Below, in pieces: positions 35,901 through 47,200 of a stretch of DNA of 64,000 nt (the stretch's first letter is position 1; the number at the start of each line of letters is the position of its first letter). The translations under genes were made by a program, and so were the position numbers. The stretch comes from Panagrolaimus kolymaensis (Eukaryota > Nematoda > Chromadorea > Rhabditida > Panagrolaimidae). The DNA lies in NCBI GenBank assembly GCA_028622995.1, contig JAJQJQ010000006.1, forward strand, positions 6,200,001 through 6,264,000, written 5' to 3'. The notes under the pieces are model-generated. The model ran no database searches, had not been told where the DNA came from, and saw nothing but the letters and a program-made list of their open reading frames with translations.

Positions 35901-38900
35901 TCGCCACATGCATGCTTTTTATAAAAAAAAAGCTCGTTAAAATTTTTAAATTTACTTTTTTCAATAAAAATTTCACTTTAAAAAAATTGTAGTTTGACCA
36001 ATGGCAAATAAGCAATTTAAAAAAAAGTACTAATGTTTCCGAAAATAATAAAAAAGGTTTCATGTTCCTTTGGTCAAAGGGCAAAAATTAAAACAGATTG
36101 GTGGAAATGTAAATCCTAATAACTTAAGACAAGTACAATTATCTTTTTTGGATACCGAAAAAATAAATAAATAGCAGGCGACTATCATTACAGAGGCTTG
36201 GATTTCTCATGTCTTTGTATCCGCCATAAAAAATAACTCTAAAACAAAAAAGGGCATTTTATACATGGAAAAAATACATTTTCCCCAAAAAAAGTTTTCC
36301 CATGAGAAATGAAAATAATCGTTTGCTATAACTTATAAGCCTTTTATTTATTTACCAAGCTTTTGGCAAAGTTTTTCTTTGTTCAAAAAAGATACAGTAA
36401 TTTTATGAGGGGTAATTGTTTTTAATGTTTCTATTTTTGAAAATTTAGTAACCCAAAAATAGCAGCTTTTAGATGCAACAATATTATTTTAAGTTTTTTT
36501 TTGCGCACGATGTTTTTAAATTAATTATTTAAAAGCTTAAAATTTGTAGTCAAAATATGTAGCTTACATAAATTCATGAATAATTATGCATAAAATTTTA
36601 TTTTAATTTAACCCTAAAAATAACCTCAAAAATTAATATTATAAATATGGCTAAACTTTAGGAATCGAGTGTCATCACAAAAGCATTTTTTCCATAGTAG
36701 CTTTTACACTATCGCCTTGAGAAGTAAAAAGCAAAAAAAGGCTAAACTACAAGAGCAAAAGATCCATAAGGTTTAAATGCCATTATATCATTTCATGCGC
36801 ATTTTTTTTATCCTATGGTTCATTCGTTATTTCCTTCCCTATGTAAATGTCTTATTTAACGAACATCCGCCATCGCCTCGCCATCATCGTCAAACAAAAA
36901 AGAAACATGTGATAAACTTTTATTTATCTTTCTTTATTTTCTTTTCTTTTTTGCCCTTATAAGTTTGTTACTACTTTTATATTACATTAAAAAAGTTTGA
37001 TAATACATATTAATAGGAATTTTTTTAATAGGATAAAAAATAAAATAGCAAGGAATGCTTCCGCATTAGTGAGAGAGAAAAACCACGCAAGCTTGACAGT
37101 CACGTTTTTATTTATGAAACTTTTTGCAACGATATTATTTGTTTCTTTGTCGTCGTCGTCTCGGCATTTTTGCTAATAAAAAAAGGGAACGAAGAAATTG
37201 AATTAGACGCGAGACAATTATTTGACATGTTTTTTTAGTTGGATTAATGCCAATAAAAAAACCTTTTAAACTTCAGCAATTTTTTTGCTAAGTTGTGTAG
37301 TCTGGTTTCAACGATGGTCACCGGAAATGTGTTTTTAGACACAACATGAGAGTCATGCCGCAGATGCCCTGAGGGGAGTTTATTTCAACAAAAAAAGAGT
37401 GAGACGAGACTTTCTTGACATTTATTTTAGGGACCTTCTAAAACTATCTTTGAAAAAGTTTAATTAAAGCTTAAAATGAGAAAATGAAGAGAGTAGTAGT
37501 AAGATGACGCAAGGAAGGAAATAATTCTCAATGTACATGTGCCACTACCACCGCTATCGAGGTGGTGGCATCCAACATTACGACTTTTTTGCGCCTTCGC
37601 AGATAAATGAAGCGATAGCAAAGCTAAATTTCCTAATTTAGAAAGTTTCGCAAAAAAGATGGCAGACGATAATTTTTGTTTGAAAAAAAGTGTTAATTTT
37701 AAAAAAGTGGTGGGCCTACTTTTTTATTTATTTCTATAGTGAACTTTTAAGTGGGCTTTTTTTCTTTTTGTTTCAAAAAATGTAAAAGTGTATTTGAAAC
37801 ATCTGTCATTTACCCGCAAGAAAAAAAAAGTCAAAAAATCAAAAGAATAAAAATTAATTATTTTCCAGTGGAACATGAACAACCAAAAAACACCTTTTCA
37901 GCGAATACAGAATAATTACAACAAAAAAAAAGAGAAAATTTGGCAATGACCTAAATTTATAAAACTTTTTCTAACTTTTTTTGCGGTTTGTAATCTCTTA
38001 GAAAAACTTGATGATATCAGCAAGTAAAGTAATTTGTTTGCAAATAAACAAAAAATAACAAATTTATCACGCAAAAAACATTTTCAAACATGAAGAAAAA
38101 AAATTTCAAATGCTCAAAGGTTAATATTTTCAAGGATTTTTATTTTAGAATCAATCAGAGGGAGGCAGGCAAATAATTAATATTAAAAATATGACAATTG
38201 CAAATAAAAAAAAGTTTCTTTATTTTTAGAAAAAAAAGTACAAAAAATTACAGTAAAAATGGCCAAGAAAAAACAGGTTTTAGTATTTTATAAATGGCAT
38301 AGATCAGATTTTGCACTTTACTTGAAATATAAAAAAAAGAAAAAGAATTTAAAAAAAAGAAGAAAAGAACTTTTTTTATTTTAAATTATCAGCGCTTTTT
38401 TTGTTTCGAAATTTTGGCTGCAGCGGCATTGACCATCGCCACCACGTCGTCGTCGAACATTGTCTTTGTCGGAATAGAATGATCAATTGCAATTGGTCAT
38501 TCGCTAGTTGGATGGCTGGCTGGCTGACTGGCGGGTTGCACAAAGTACAAAGGGAAAAATGAAAAAATCTAAAGGAATTTATCAAATTTGTCATCATCCT
38601 TTAGATAGATAAAGAGAAGGATGAATCAGCATAAAATTCGATTTTACGTACGTGCTTTAACAATTTATAAAGACATGTCGTCTCATTCATTAGCAAATAT
38701 TTTGAAATAATTTACTGATTTTTTAATGTCTAATTTTTGCTATTATAGTTTTTAAAGATTTTACTCGGGCTTTCATGAGGAAATATGGGTATCTTTAATT
38801 ATCGAGCCTAACAAAAAAAATGTTTGTTGTGATATTTTTGTCGAAATTTTAGTTTAACAACTCTGAAATTGAAGCCATTTTTAGAAAATGATGTGATGGC

Positions 38901-41900
38901 ATCAGTTGTTTCTAAGCTATTTTTAAGTTGTCTGATATATTTTTAGCTTTTTCCATTTTTAGCTTATCGTATTTTTCACTTCAAGTTCCAAAATTAAAAC
39001 AAGGAATTGTTTTTTCTTTATTTGTTGTTGTTCCAGAATCCAGAAATAAAACAAACATGCAAAAACAAAAAAATTTCGCAAAAAAAAACTTTGTTTTGTT
39101 TATTCCTACTTTCTATAATCAAATTTGGCGACGAAGGGCTCGCTCGTCTGTAAATTACAAACATTTTTTGTTTTTATCAAATTTTATCTCTCAAAGATCT
39201 TCCTTTTCATGTTTCCCAATTTCCGTCTCACCAATATCCCAGGGGTCAATAAAAAAATTTACAAATGATTTGTTTCAATCAGCGAAAAAACAAAATGATC
39301 AGAAAACATTTCTTTTGTTTTATTTAAAAAAACGTAGGCATAAAAATTTATTATAAAATTTCAAACCCATAAAGCAATTCATATTCCCAGGAGTGTTTAA
39401 AAACCGTATATGTATGAATTATTGGTCTAGTTTAAATAAGCTCATCCAACACATACAACGTTGGCTTGAGACCATGAGAAATTCCAGAGGGGATTTAGAC
39501 AAATAAAAAAGCAAACTTATGGTTTTATTTTTTTTTTTGCAAAAAAAATGAAGCGTCCAAGAAAAAAAATGACATCAAGCTTTTTCTTCCTTGATAGTTG
39601 TTAGTAGGGTTTAAAAGGTCCTAAAATAAATTGCCGAATTTCACGCAGACAAGAAGAAGCAATTTTATTTGGCGCCAAAAAAAAAATTACGGAATTATTT
39701 AACCCAAAAATACACCCTCCACTCATCCGATGACATTCCGATATGTCTTAAAAAACTTTGAAAATTTAATTATTTTTGAGATAATTATATTTCCAAGTTT
39801 AGTTATATTAATAATTACATATTAAGTTAATAACACACTTGCATTGTACGGGGGCTTTTTTAGAAACAATTGCATTTGTTATTTGCTTCTGTGTATCTTT
39901 CTCTCCCTTCATCTGATACTTGATTTAATAATAGTGTTATAATGTTAAGTTGTAAAAGTGTGATATTTCATGTTTCTTTTATATATAACATTTAATTTCG
40001 GTGAATGCATTTAAAAGGTCAAATGCGCTTTTTAGACTCATCATTTTTTTTTGTTAATGAAAAAAAAAGAAGAATGAAATGATGCAACAAAGTACAAGCA
40101 GAAAAATGACATCGAAGAAAAAAAATGCTAACTTTTTTTTGACAATTGCTTTTTTGCAAAAAGAAACTGTTAGAATTTTTTTGATGGAAAATAAGTTGGG
40201 CGATGCTTGCTGACTTTGAACCTTAAAGTTTATATAAAGCAAACACAAAATAGCATATTTTTGTGTGCTTTGTTTTTAACTTCTCTTTTTTTTTCTTTAA
40301 CTATGACAGCAGCTTATGCTTAATGTAAAAAAATATTTGGTAGGAAAAAAACAAAGTTGAGCAATGTTTGAGATTAAACACACAAAAATCACAGAAAAAA
40401 ATAATGCAAATAAATGAAAGTTTTGAAAGAGCGTTGTGTTTTAGATTTTCGAATAAAGATGTTTTAATGATTTTTAAAAATACTTCTGTATGTACATATT
40501 AAATGATTAGTTTCCTTGATAAAACAACTTTCTTTAAAAAAATTTACTCTAAAGTGAAACTGGTGTTGCTGATAAATCTTTGAACAAAAAGCTTGTTTTT
40601 GTAGCAAAAATAAGAATAATTTTGTGACTATTTTTATTTTTTACATTTTGCAAGATCTGTTTTTGTACACCAATTTTTGAACTGTTTTTTCTTTTTCACA
40701 AATAAAAATCTTTGGTTTTACTTTTTTTGTTCATTCAAAAAATCATCTGATTTTAAAAGTTAGATTTTTGATATTTACTTTTGTTATTTTTGAATGAATG
40801 AACCAAATACAAAAACTGGAGTTTAACGAATACAAAAAAGGGAAGAACTCAGCTGATTTCTTCCTCCCTCCGCTTTTTTAAAGGGTGTCTTCTTTTTGCT
40901 TTGAAATTTTGTCTAATTTTTTGTTCCGTTCTTTGACCAAAAATTTAACTTATTAGTTTTTTATATGTTTGTATATATTTCTTTGTATGTTTAGTTCCAA
41001 AACAAAAAGATTTCCTTTTTTTCCTCGAGAATATATTTTTTAATAACGTTATTTTATTAATTTGGATTTGGATTAGAAACCGATTAAAAAGAGTAAAAAT
41101 TAGATTCACTCTTATTCATATGTCTTGTTGGAAACCTTTTTGAAGCTTTTTGCTAATCTTGTTAAAAGTTTAAAATTTGTAGACAGAAAAGAAACCAAAA
41201 CCATGAGATTTCCGGGAGAAACAAAGATCAAAAATAAATAAAAAAGATTTGTATATAGTTGTTTCAAAAGGGGAAAAATTTTGAGGGAAAAGAAAAAAAT
41301 ATGTTTGAAAGTTTGAAAACTAAAAAAAGTTTATAGAAATATTTTTTGTATGTTTGACAATGATTCAACTTGAATTATTCAAGTGCTTCTTAATTTTTGA
41401 ACTATGCTACTGCTGATGTTTTTCGTAAAACCCAGTAAATGGAGGAATAAAAAAAGTTATGAAAGTTAAAAAAAAGAAAAGTGAAATAAAAAACTTTTTT
41501 TAGTGTAGTTGTTTCTCGAAGATGCTGATGTATGTTGCTAGTGTTATATGCAGACTAACTTATGCTTTGCTTGTAGCATAACTGGTATCAACAAGAAAAG
41601 TCGAATCCTCGTTCTAATATTCATTTTGACGTACTTTTAATTAAAAGATGAGCAGAACAAAGATTATAACTGGAAAATTGATATAAAAAAATTACGCATA
41701 AATGTTTCCTATTAAATTTTTAATTTGATTACGGCATAGTCGAAGATTTAATTATAACCATTTAGGTTTTTGAGTCATCGAATATTACTAACATCTATTT
41801 ATTACTCATGCTTACGAATTACGTTACAGTATAAATAAACCAAAACTTTCGAAGCCTTTAAAAGTCTCTTTAATTAAATAAAATTTACGCATTTTTTTAA

Positions 41901-42479
41901 TCTTCAGTCTAACTACTAACTCATGAAGATTAGATTATTACTAAATTTGTAACAGCTCCATATAAATTTTGTTAATCATAAGACTCATTATAGTCGCTGA
42001 CCGGAAATTTAATTAAATTCTATGAAATTATTTTAAAAAGACTGTCTACACTTAAAAGATAATTTTTTTTCGCAAGCTTGGAAACTTTTGTAAAAGTTTA
42101 TGTTTCGATTTCACAAGAACCCCAACTTGTTGAAATTGCAAGGAATTTTGTTATTCGAAAAAATATTATTGCAAAACCTAGGAAAAATAAAACCTATTTT
42201 TAAAATTTTTTTGATTATAAAAGAATAAAATGAAAGAAAGAAAAAATGTTGTTGATCGTTGGAAAAAATAAAAGTCAAAGTTTTGATAAATATTTACATT
42301 GTGAATCAGAAAAAAAATAAAGGAAGCAAAAAGAGAAGAACCTAATCCGTGGAAAAAATAAATAAGCATCAAAAGCTACTGTCAAGTGAGAGGTAAGGTT
42401 AAAGAAGTTTATGATTGACTGACGTGTGCCTGAACTTTTGAGGCGTAAACTTTTTTTCTTCCAAAAAAAATTGTTTGAG
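26971..42479. other. 15.5 kb gene-poor region
   Basis: Apart from the Helitron-like element at 32235-33019 no gene can be supported. The DNA is AT-rich with poly-T and poly-A runs, an (ATC)n run at 35341-35358, and scattered higher-GC patches. Examples are 28020-28150, the GGTGGCGG-type patches at 34960-35000 and 35255-35280, 37530-37580 with an imperfect CCACC/GGTGG hairpin, and 38400-38550. Open frames in these patches are short and lack matching splice sites. The size of the region fits either a long regulatory domain or long introns of a gene with very small exons. Confidence 0.5.
32235..33019 (+). mobile_element. Helitron-like non-autonomous element, copy 2
   Basis: The element starts TCCTTCCTAGTAATTTT directly after A. 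It ends with hairpin GCGGCGC (32992-32998), loop GGA, GCGCCGC (33002-33008), then TTCTTGC and CTAG (33016-33019) followed by T. This fits Helitron insertion between A and T. The body resembles copy 1 but contains two diverged versions of the GATGAGCGGC / GATGAGTGGC module (about 32380 and 32605). An extra internal hairpin (GCCGACC GAA GGTCGGC near 32654) looks like an older 3' end, so it may be a composite. No coding capacity is seen. Confidence 0.75.
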
Positions 42480-42489
42480 TATATAAAAG
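42480..42489 (+). promoter_or_regulatory. TATA box of the Q/G/Y-rich secreted protein gene
   Basis: TATATAAAAG lies 108 bp upstream of a TTTTTTTTTCAG acceptor that sits 3 nt before the start codon. It is followed about 30 nt downstream by a T/C-rich start-like sequence (ATTGCTTTCACATC). A strong TATA box fits a highly expressed tissue-specific secreted product. Confidence 0.6.
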
Positions 42490-42596
42490 TTTGGATAAAA
42501 TCAAATCATTGCTTTCACATCAAATTTATTTTACGCGAGAACTGTCAAACGCGTGTTTACTAAAAAATTAAATAAAAGTGATTTTTTTTTCAGAAA

Positions 42597-43824
42597 ATGG
42601 CTTCTTTCAAATTAGCAGCAATATTTTTAATTGCTTTTATTGTTTCAACTTTTGGACAAGATTATTCCACTCAAAGTGGATATACTGGAACCACGGGAAC
42701 AGTAAATTATGATGATGGAAGTTCAAATTATTATGCTTCAAGTACACCAAGCTATAATCAAAATGGAATGAACCAACAAAATTATGCTGGACAGCAACAG
42801 CAAGGGCAATACGGACAAGGAACCCAATATGATCCCAATCAAAGCCAATATGGTCAACAACAAGGCCAACAAGGGCAATACGGCCAACAAGGAATGTATG
42901 GTCAAACCCAGGGACAAACTGAGCAACAATATGACCCAAATCAAAGCCAATTTGGACAAACTAGTCAACAACAATATGGCCAAAATCAGGGTCAATCTGG
43001 GCAATCAGGCCAACAAGGCATGTATGGTCAACAGCAATACGGCCAAGGACAATATGGTCAATCAGGTCAGCAAGGAATGTCTGGTCAAAATCAAGGACAA
43101 TTTGGACAACAATCTGATCCAAGTCAAAGCCAATACAGTCAAAGTCAAAATGGTCAACAACAATACGGCCAAAATCAAGGTCAATATGGACAAACCGGTC
43201 AGCAAGGAATGTATGGTCAACAGCAACAACAACTTGGCCAAGGGCAATATGATCCCACTCAAAGCCAATATCAAAACCAATACGCCCAACAACAAGGTCA
43301 ATCTGGGCAACAAGGCCAACAAGGCCAACAAGGCATGTATGGTCAAAATAGCCCCTATGGAAACCAAAATAGCAATGGCGGTTACAATCAGCAATATGAC
43401 CAATCTAATGGACAAGGCCAAGGAAACAATTCCGGGCAAGCAGCATATCAGCTTTCCAGCACTAATACTGGAAATGGTAATTATAATTATGAATCATTTT
43501 CATTTAATAATGGAAAATGTTATTATGCAGTAAGTTTTTTCATAAAAGGAAAAAACAAATTAAACATTTTTTTCCTTTTGTTTTTAGAATGGCGAATTAC
43601 ATGATAATGGACAAACTCGTCAATTGACTCAACAAGAACAACAACAATTACAACAATTTAATCAACAAATGTCACAATATAGTCAACAACTTTCACAAGG
43701 GTTGAGTGGATTTTTCTCAAACTTATTTGGAAGTGGTAATTCTCAAAGTAACGGACAAAGTCAAAGCAGCGGTTTAAATCTTCCAACAATGCCTCAAATT
43801 CCATGCTTTTGTTCATCATGTTAA
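42597..43824 (+). CDS. secreted Gln/Gly/Tyr-rich low-complexity repeat protein
   Basis: Exons 42597-43529 and 43588-43824 give 389 residues. Signal peptide 1-20 (ends IVSTFG) precedes mature QDYSTQ. Residues about 55-250 alternate two modules: YDPNQSQYGQ-type (four copies) and GQQGMYGQ-type (five copies), linked by QGQ spacers. The C-terminal exon is Gln-rich, then has LSGFFSNLFGSG, and ends CFCSSC. The composition resembles prion-like Q/N-rich secreted proteins (nematode pqn/abu type), silks or glues, and self-assembly is plausible. I cannot assign a family. The ATG lies 3 nt after a strong TTTCAG acceptor with a TATA box upstream. Long open frames on the opposite strand and in the +1 frame are by-products of the repeats. 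Confidence 0.85.
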
Positions 43825-44211
43825 TTAATTTTTTTTCAATTCTACTTAAACTTGTTATCTCCTCTTACCTTATAACAAACGCATTTTCCTATCACTAAAA
43901 ATAACATACAAGGTCAAAAAAATAATCATATCTCATCCGGTGCTATGTTTTAATATTTGCAAAAGAAAAAAATATATAAAACTATTATTTGTTTATTAAA
44001 AATATTAGAATAACCAACAATAAAAAAAATATAACACGAAAGAATCGATACCAGTTGATCCTACCGCAAAAAAAATCCTAAATTTTTATACATATCATCT
44101 ATTGTAAATAATCTCAATATTAAAAATACTATCTTTGACCATTGTAAAAGTTATTAGGCACCGGGAAGAAAGGAAATGAGGAGTTTTTACCGCGAATTAT
44201 TACATTGAATC

Positions 44212-47200
44212 CTAAATCGGATCTTCAAACCATTCAAGACTTCGCTCTGATGCTCGTGAATGTGTGAGTCTATGTTGTGGAGAAGATGAAGGATCTTGGA
44301 GCTCTTTTATTCCATCCAAAAGTTGAGTTCGCCTAAAAATAAACCCATTTGATTGTTACGTCAAAGTGTAATACATAAAAAAAACGTAGGAGTTTAGTTT
44401 TTTAGACCACCAAAGTAGCGTAAATTCAAATTATTTTATTGAAAAGTAAAGAAAAGTTTGCATGAAGCCAAATCAAGCGTGGCTCTTTTTTGTATAATAA
44501 TTTTTCGTTAAACACCAAAATAGCCTAAAGCAAATTTTTTGGAAGAAAAAAAGGAAATTGCGTAGGTCATAAAAAAATGAGGGAATATTGCAAGAAAAAA
44601 ATGTTGCAATTTTTAATCCTCGAAGAAGAATAGGATGTAAGGAAGGGACTAACTAACCTGATAATTCCTGATTTGGCACGGCGGTATAGCTTCAATGAAA
44701 AAGTGAAGTTCAAATGGAAATGAAAAATTTGGTCGTTGGTGGTCGAATTGCCAAAAACCAAAGGAAAAGCTATTTTTTTAGTAAAAAATGTCTGTTTTTT
44801 TGCATATTTAATTATAATTCTCTACGGATATTCAGTTGAAAAATATTGAAACTCTCACAGAATATGTAATCGAATATTGCGGATAAGATCGTGAAGATAG
44901 ATTTTCATAAAAAAATCAATGAGCCGAAATCCTAGCGTAAGAGTTTTGAGCATTTTGGTCATTTTTACGTTAGAAAAAGTGATTTTTTTTGGAACTTTTT
45001 CAGAAACAATTATGGCTAAATTCATTAAGTTGCTTTAATTTTATTCTGTGACATTGAAAATCTATAATCTTATCTTGCCTACAAATTGGTGCAATCAGTT
45101 TTTCCGAAGACAATCTTTTTCCGAAAATCCTTACGTAAGAGTTTTTGGAATGCATGGAAACATAGCTTCTGCTTTGAAAAAAAGCAAGAAATTGTGATAT
45201 TTTTTATTTTTTTATTTATTTTTTAACCAAAAGACAAAAGTTTCATAAAATATTTTATATAAAAATAACAAAATTCGGCTGTAATATGTTAATTTATATC
45301 TTTTTAATCATGGGAATTATAAAAAAATTCAAAAACAGAAATTATGATAAAACTTTATCTTTGAATTCAAAGAAATTGTGAATCAGCTAAGCCTCTGACT
45401 TCTTCATTTGGTAAACTTTCTTTTTCATCGAAGCAGATATTCCTTTCCCAGCTCCAGCTCATTACCAACAAACATAATTTTTTCTCATCATGAGTGGCAA
45501 TTCTTCTTAGCCATTGTTTTATTACAGAATGCATATGCTCGATTATCTGTTCAGAAAAATAATTGAAAGTTCTCCAGCGGTCAACAAAAGGTGGAACATG
45601 TTTTAATAAAATATGAAATTTTTGTGTATAAAAATGGAAAAAAATGTTTTTATTATTTTAAATATGTATTTTGGTTAAAAAATAAATAAAAAATATCACA
45701 ATTTCTTGCTTTTTTTCAAAGCAGAAGCTATGTTTCCATGCATTCCAAAAACTCTTACGTAAGGATTTTCGGAAAAAGATTGTCTTCGGAAAAACTGATT
45801 GCACCAATTTGTAGGCAAGATAAGATTATAGATTTTCAATGTCACAGAATAAAATTAAAGCAACTTAATGAATTTAGCCATAATTGTTTCTGAAAAAGTT
45901 CCAAAAAAAATCACTTTTTCTAACGTAAAAATGACCAAAATGCTCAAAACTCTTACGCTAGGATTTCGGCTCATTGATTTTTTTATGAAAATCTATCTTC
46001 ACGATCTTATCCGCAATATTCGATTACATATTCTGTGAGAGTTTCAATATTTTTCAACTGAATATCCGTAGAGAATTATAATTAAATATGCAAAAAAACA
46101 GACATTTTTTACTAAAAAAATAGCTTTTCCTTTGGTTTTTGGCAATTCGACCACCAACGACCAAATTTTTCATTTCCATTTGAACTTCACTTTTATACCG
46201 CCGTGATTGGAAGAAGTTGAAGCGGATGGATCGCGCTTGATCGATGTTGTGGTTCCAAGACGTGATCCTCCTTCATCATCAGATGAAATAAAACCCGTAT
46301 CAATGGCTGAATCAATCATTGGTTGTTGGATTGTTGATGAATGACTGCAAAACAAAAATAACAAACAATACATAATTATTATTGTCCGAGGAACATAGAA
46401 AGCAGGAAAAAAGACTTCACAGAAACACATGGAAATAATAAATACAAGGTCAAAGTTGGTTGTTTATAAAAAACGATAAAATTGAGTTCTAGCACTTTGA
46501 AGCAATCTTGGTTATGGACTCCACTTGTTTACATTTCTATCTTAAAGTAAGATATTTTTATTACATTTAAAAGTGCTTCGGTGTTGTTGCTGTGAAAAAT
46601 TCCAGAAGTGATAATCGGGGTTTAGCAAGAAAGATAATAAATTTAAAATAACTAGTAATTATAGTCATTTTGGGTTTGGTGGAAATGAATGTATGGTTCA
46701 CAAAAAAACAATCCACACTCACTTACCAAGATATTTGTAAAATACTTGAAGATCCTGACATTTTGCTTATTCCACTATCCGTCATTGGATTGGGTGATTT
46801 ACTTGTTGAAGGTTCCAGCAAAAGAACTTTATCATCATGCTGCTTTGTACGAGAATTTGCCAACTCCCATAGCCTAAAATTCCTTTCATCAAATACCATC
46901 TTTACCAAATTTAAATAACTACATACCCATGGGATCGTTTGGCGTACTTCTCGCGAAGAGCAGATAAATTAGATCTTGTTGAACGTCCAGAACAAATCGA
47001 AACAATATCCGATCCTCCTGCATCACTTCCCGCAACAATAACCGAATGATACATGTAATTTGTACTTCGCATACATTTAGCGTGAATCAATTGAGCCAAA
47101 TCCGCTGCATCGTGAAGTGCAGTCTCTTCTTCATGAGCTGATGATGGTCCGGCTTCAGCTGATTCAAACATATTTTTAAGAGTTTTAAAAGCAGATAATT

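Noticed and set aside
14994..36190. Shared 15-mer ATAGCAGGCGACTAT near 14995 and 36174
   Set aside because: Similarity does not extend beyond the core, and one or two matches of this length are expected by chance in 64 kb.
41500..41640. Possible tRNA suggested by GTCGAATCCTCGTTC
   Set aside because: No cloverleaf with a 7-bp acceptor stem and anticodon arm could be formed around it; no tRNA or rRNA gene was found in the window.
42637..43533. Several long open frames overlapping the Q/G/Y-rich gene on the opposite strand and in another frame
   Set aside because: They follow automatically from the repetitive codons; they have no start context or splice sites, and the forward frame has a signal peptide, TATA box and intron.
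46670..46918. Plus-strand open frame of 82 codons
   Set aside because: It is the antisense shadow of exon 4 of the minus-strand gene.
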